A stretch of DNA of 7,961 nucleotides from JBAWVR01 sp037147155 (GTDB lineage Bacteria > Patescibacteriota > Minisyncoccia > Phycocordibacterales > GWA1-40-21). The notes beneath the pieces are model-generated. The model had not been told where the DNA came from. It made no database searches and saw only the letters and a program-made list of their open reading frames with translations. Position 1 is the stretch's first letter, and each line of letters begins with the position of its first letter. The stretch is taken from positions 1 through 7,961 of the forward strand of contig JBAWVR010000035.1 in NCBI GenBank assembly GCA_037147155.1, given 5' to 3'. Positions 7,213 through 7,961 of this stretch are shown here, one piece after another. The position numbers and the translations under genes are program-made.

Positions 7213-7242
7213 AAAAAGGCGCCGGAAACAAGTTCCGGCGCC
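7213..7242 (-). terminator. Intrinsic terminator of the 162-residue gene
   Basis: GGCGCCGGAA (7218-7227) and TTCCGGCGCC (7233-7242) form a perfect 10-bp stem around a five-base loop. Read on the minus strand, the hairpin is followed by TTTTT (7213-7217). It lies 18 bases beyond the TAA of the uncharacterised gene and just before the helicase promoter. Only the minus strand has a U-tract. Confidence 0.92.
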
Positions 7243-7260
7243 ACCACAAGATGTTGCTTA

Positions 7261-7749
7261 TTACCACTCAATCGCCATAATTGCAGCCTTATGATATCCA
7301 TCACAACCACCGAAACCAGTGATTATTTGAGAGATTAGATTTTCGTCCGAAAGAAGGTACCCTTTGCCTGTCGATGTTGAGTAAACACCAATATACATCT
7401 GTTGAGAACACAACCAATCCGCCCCGGACAAACAAAATTCAGCACATCCAGTTAAAAAACGATACCAGTGTCCTGAACCCCTGTCATCTTTTGGAGCAAG
7501 AATATCTGCGCCCAAATAAATTATTTCGCTTCGGCATTTCAACGTATTGCCGGTTTTGGGATCAATCACAGTAAACTCAACTTTACGTCCACGACCAATT
7601 CTCGACTGATCCAACACTTGCATATTTAGCTCTAAAACTCCTGGACCTTTTACTATCTCCAAGAGGTTGAAATGTCTTGATCCGTTCCCCTCAATCATCT
7701 TCTTGAAAATTTCTGGATTGATTCTGATCCCATTACCTTTGGTTTTCAT
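7261..7749 (-). CDS. Uncharacterised 162-residue protein
   Basis: I do not recognise this protein. It is 162 residues, apparently a single soluble domain, with no signal peptide or membrane helix. Its N terminus is basic, followed by a predicted helix (NPEIFKKMIEG, 11-21) and then mostly beta-prone, glycine-rich sequence: VEFTVIDPKTGN (57-68), EIIYLGADILAP (75-86), QMYIGVYSTSTGKGY (117-131). Aromatic and cysteine residues cluster at 94-114 (HWYRFLTGCAEFCLSGADWLC; C102, C106 and C114), with C72 and C149 elsewhere; this is not a standard zinc-finger spacing. The start is well supported: an AGGAGGG SD ends seven bases before the ATG, and an in-frame TAA lies 30 bases upstream. The gene has its own promoter, leader and terminator, so it is a single-gene unit. 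The strong SD, unlike its neighbours, suggests vigorous or separately controlled translation. It is probably real, but its function cannot be assigned. Confidence 0.85.
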   Translation of the reverse strand: MKTKGNGIRINPEIFKKMIEGNGSRHFNLLEIVKGPGVLELNMQVLDQSRIGRGRKVEFTVIDPKTGNTLKCRSEIIYLGADILAPKDDRGSGHWYRFLTGCAEFCLSGADWLCSQQMYIGVYSTSTGKGYLLSDENLISQIITGFGGCDGYHKAAIMAIEW

Positions 7750-7858
7750 AAGAAAACCCTCCTGTACTGTATGCTTTTACCCAATTAAAGGCTGAGTATT
7801 TACCTCTTACAAGCCCCATAAGTGACTTGCGTTCTGTCTAACAAGACAGAGTAATCTG
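7750..7858 (-). promoter_or_regulatory. Structured 5' leader of the 162-residue gene (possible cis-regulatory RNA)
   Basis: From the predicted transcription start near 7858 to the ATG is about 109 bases. Near the 5' end TCTGTCT and AGACAGA (7833-7839/7844-7850) form a perfect 7-bp hairpin with a four-base loop. Two bases further along, GCAAGTC (7824-7830) can pair with GGCTTGT (7809-7815) through seven pairs including two G-U wobbles, with an eight-base loop. About 45 bases then lead to the SD. I cannot match it to a known riboswitch class. It may be regulatory or may only stabilise the mRNA. Confidence 0.45.
7757..7763 (-). promoter_or_regulatory. Strong Shine-Dalgarno site
   Basis: AGGAGGG on the minus strand lies seven bases before the ATG at 7747-7749, an ideal spacing. 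It fixes this start codon and is the only clear SD before any of the six genes here. Confidence 0.88.
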
Positions 7859-7864
7859 CTCTAC

Positions 7865-7893
7865 ACAATACATAAAATATTCCTAAACGTCAA
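7865..7893 (-). promoter_or_regulatory. Sigma70-like promoter of the 162-residue gene
   Basis: On the minus strand TTGACG (7888-7893; 5/6 of the -35 consensus) is followed by a 17-base spacer and TATTGT (7865-7870; 4/6 of the -10 consensus). Predicted transcription start is near 7858, far from the ATG, unlike the other promoters in the window. Confidence 0.6.
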
Positions 7894-7901
7894 TATAAAA
7901 C

Positions 7902-7948
7902 AAAACCCTTATCATTTCTGTCCGGCCGGACAGAAATGATAAGGTTTT
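7902..7948. terminator. 38-bp perfect palindrome, probable bidirectional terminator
   Basis: CCTTATCATTTCTGTCCGG (7907-7925) is followed with no spacer by its exact reverse complement (7926-7944). AAAA (7902-7905) and TTTT (7945-7948) extend the pairing beyond one unpaired C. As RNA it folds into a long hairpin with a minimal loop at GGCC. Downstream of the hairpin there is TTTT on the plus strand, and TTTTGTTTT, after a G, on the minus strand. It probably ends a minus-strand gene beyond the right edge, a plus-strand transcript, or both. It sits nine bases upstream of the next promoter. A protein-binding palindrome is the alternative. Confidence 0.75.
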
Positions 7949-7961
7949 AATAACTGTTTAC

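Noticed and set aside
7170..7310. N-terminal extension of the helicase to an ATG at 7310 (47 extra residues)
   Set aside because: It would run through the intrinsic terminator and the perfect -10 promoter and overlap the neighbouring gene. The extra residues have no helicase character, and the Q motif sits normally relative to the ATG at 7169.
7374..7574. Plus-strand frame antisense to the 162-residue gene
   Set aside because: It has no SD or promoter, while the minus-strand frame has an SD, promoter and terminator.
7733..7819. Possible 28-codon upstream frame on the minus strand overlapping the start of the 162-residue gene
   Set aside because: It has no ribosome-binding site and an open frame of this length is expected by chance. 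Leader-peptide control cannot be excluded, but nothing supports it.
7750..7858. Known riboswitch or T-box in the leader
   Set aside because: I could not match conserved cores of common classes by eye and there is no terminator hairpin before the start codon, so it is reported only as a structured leader.
1..7961. CRISPR array, insertion sequence, phage genes, tRNA or rRNA
   Set aside because: No regularly spaced direct repeats, transposase motifs, terminal repeats or RNA gene signatures were seen on either strand.

Overview
The window looks like bacterial chromosome from the Candidate Phyla Radiation (Patescibacteria, perhaps a Parcubacteria-like lineage). This is an inference from the sequence, not a placement. 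The supporting signs are A/T-leaning DNA, compact unrelated housekeeping genes, near-perfect intrinsic terminators, start codons with almost no leader or Shine-Dalgarno (SD) site, and a helicase-nuclease fusion instead of a recognisable RecBCD or AddAB pair. All reading frames end with TAA or TAG, and I saw no sign of UGA recoding.

Layout. Bases 1-1961 (+) carry histidyl-tRNA synthetase, then after 23 bases a stand-alone DEDDy-type 3'-5' exonuclease domain protein. A bidirectional hairpin terminator (1972-2004) separates them from a convergent ZIP-family metal transporter (2014-2790, -). A 58-bp divergent promoter region (2791-2848) separates the transporter from a membrane-anchored DsbA/thioredoxin-like oxidoreductase (2849-3634, +). 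A second bidirectional terminator (3646-3676) lies between that gene and a large convergent UvrD/Rep-type helicase with a C-terminal RecB-like nuclease (3726-7169, -). Upstream of the helicase on the same strand is a 162-residue protein I do not recognise (7261-7749, -). It has its own terminator, a strong SD, a leader of about 109 bases with two predicted hairpins, and a sigma70-like promoter. The window ends in a 38-bp perfect palindrome that probably works as a terminator.

The genes do not form one pathway. They are short transcription units insulated by terminators: translation (hisS), nucleic-acid processing (exonuclease, helicase-nuclease), metal uptake and extracytoplasmic disulfide chemistry.

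The most interesting signal is regulatory. For hisS, the ZIP gene, the DsbA-like gene and the helicase, a -10-like hexamer ends only 7-9 bases before the ATG, which predicts leaderless or near-leaderless mRNAs. The uncharacterised 162-residue gene is the opposite: long structured leader and strong SD. I found no CRISPR array, mobile element, tRNA or rRNA. I did not find a convincing multi-gene novel system; the best candidates for new biology are the unknown gene with its leader, and the helicase-nuclease fusion.
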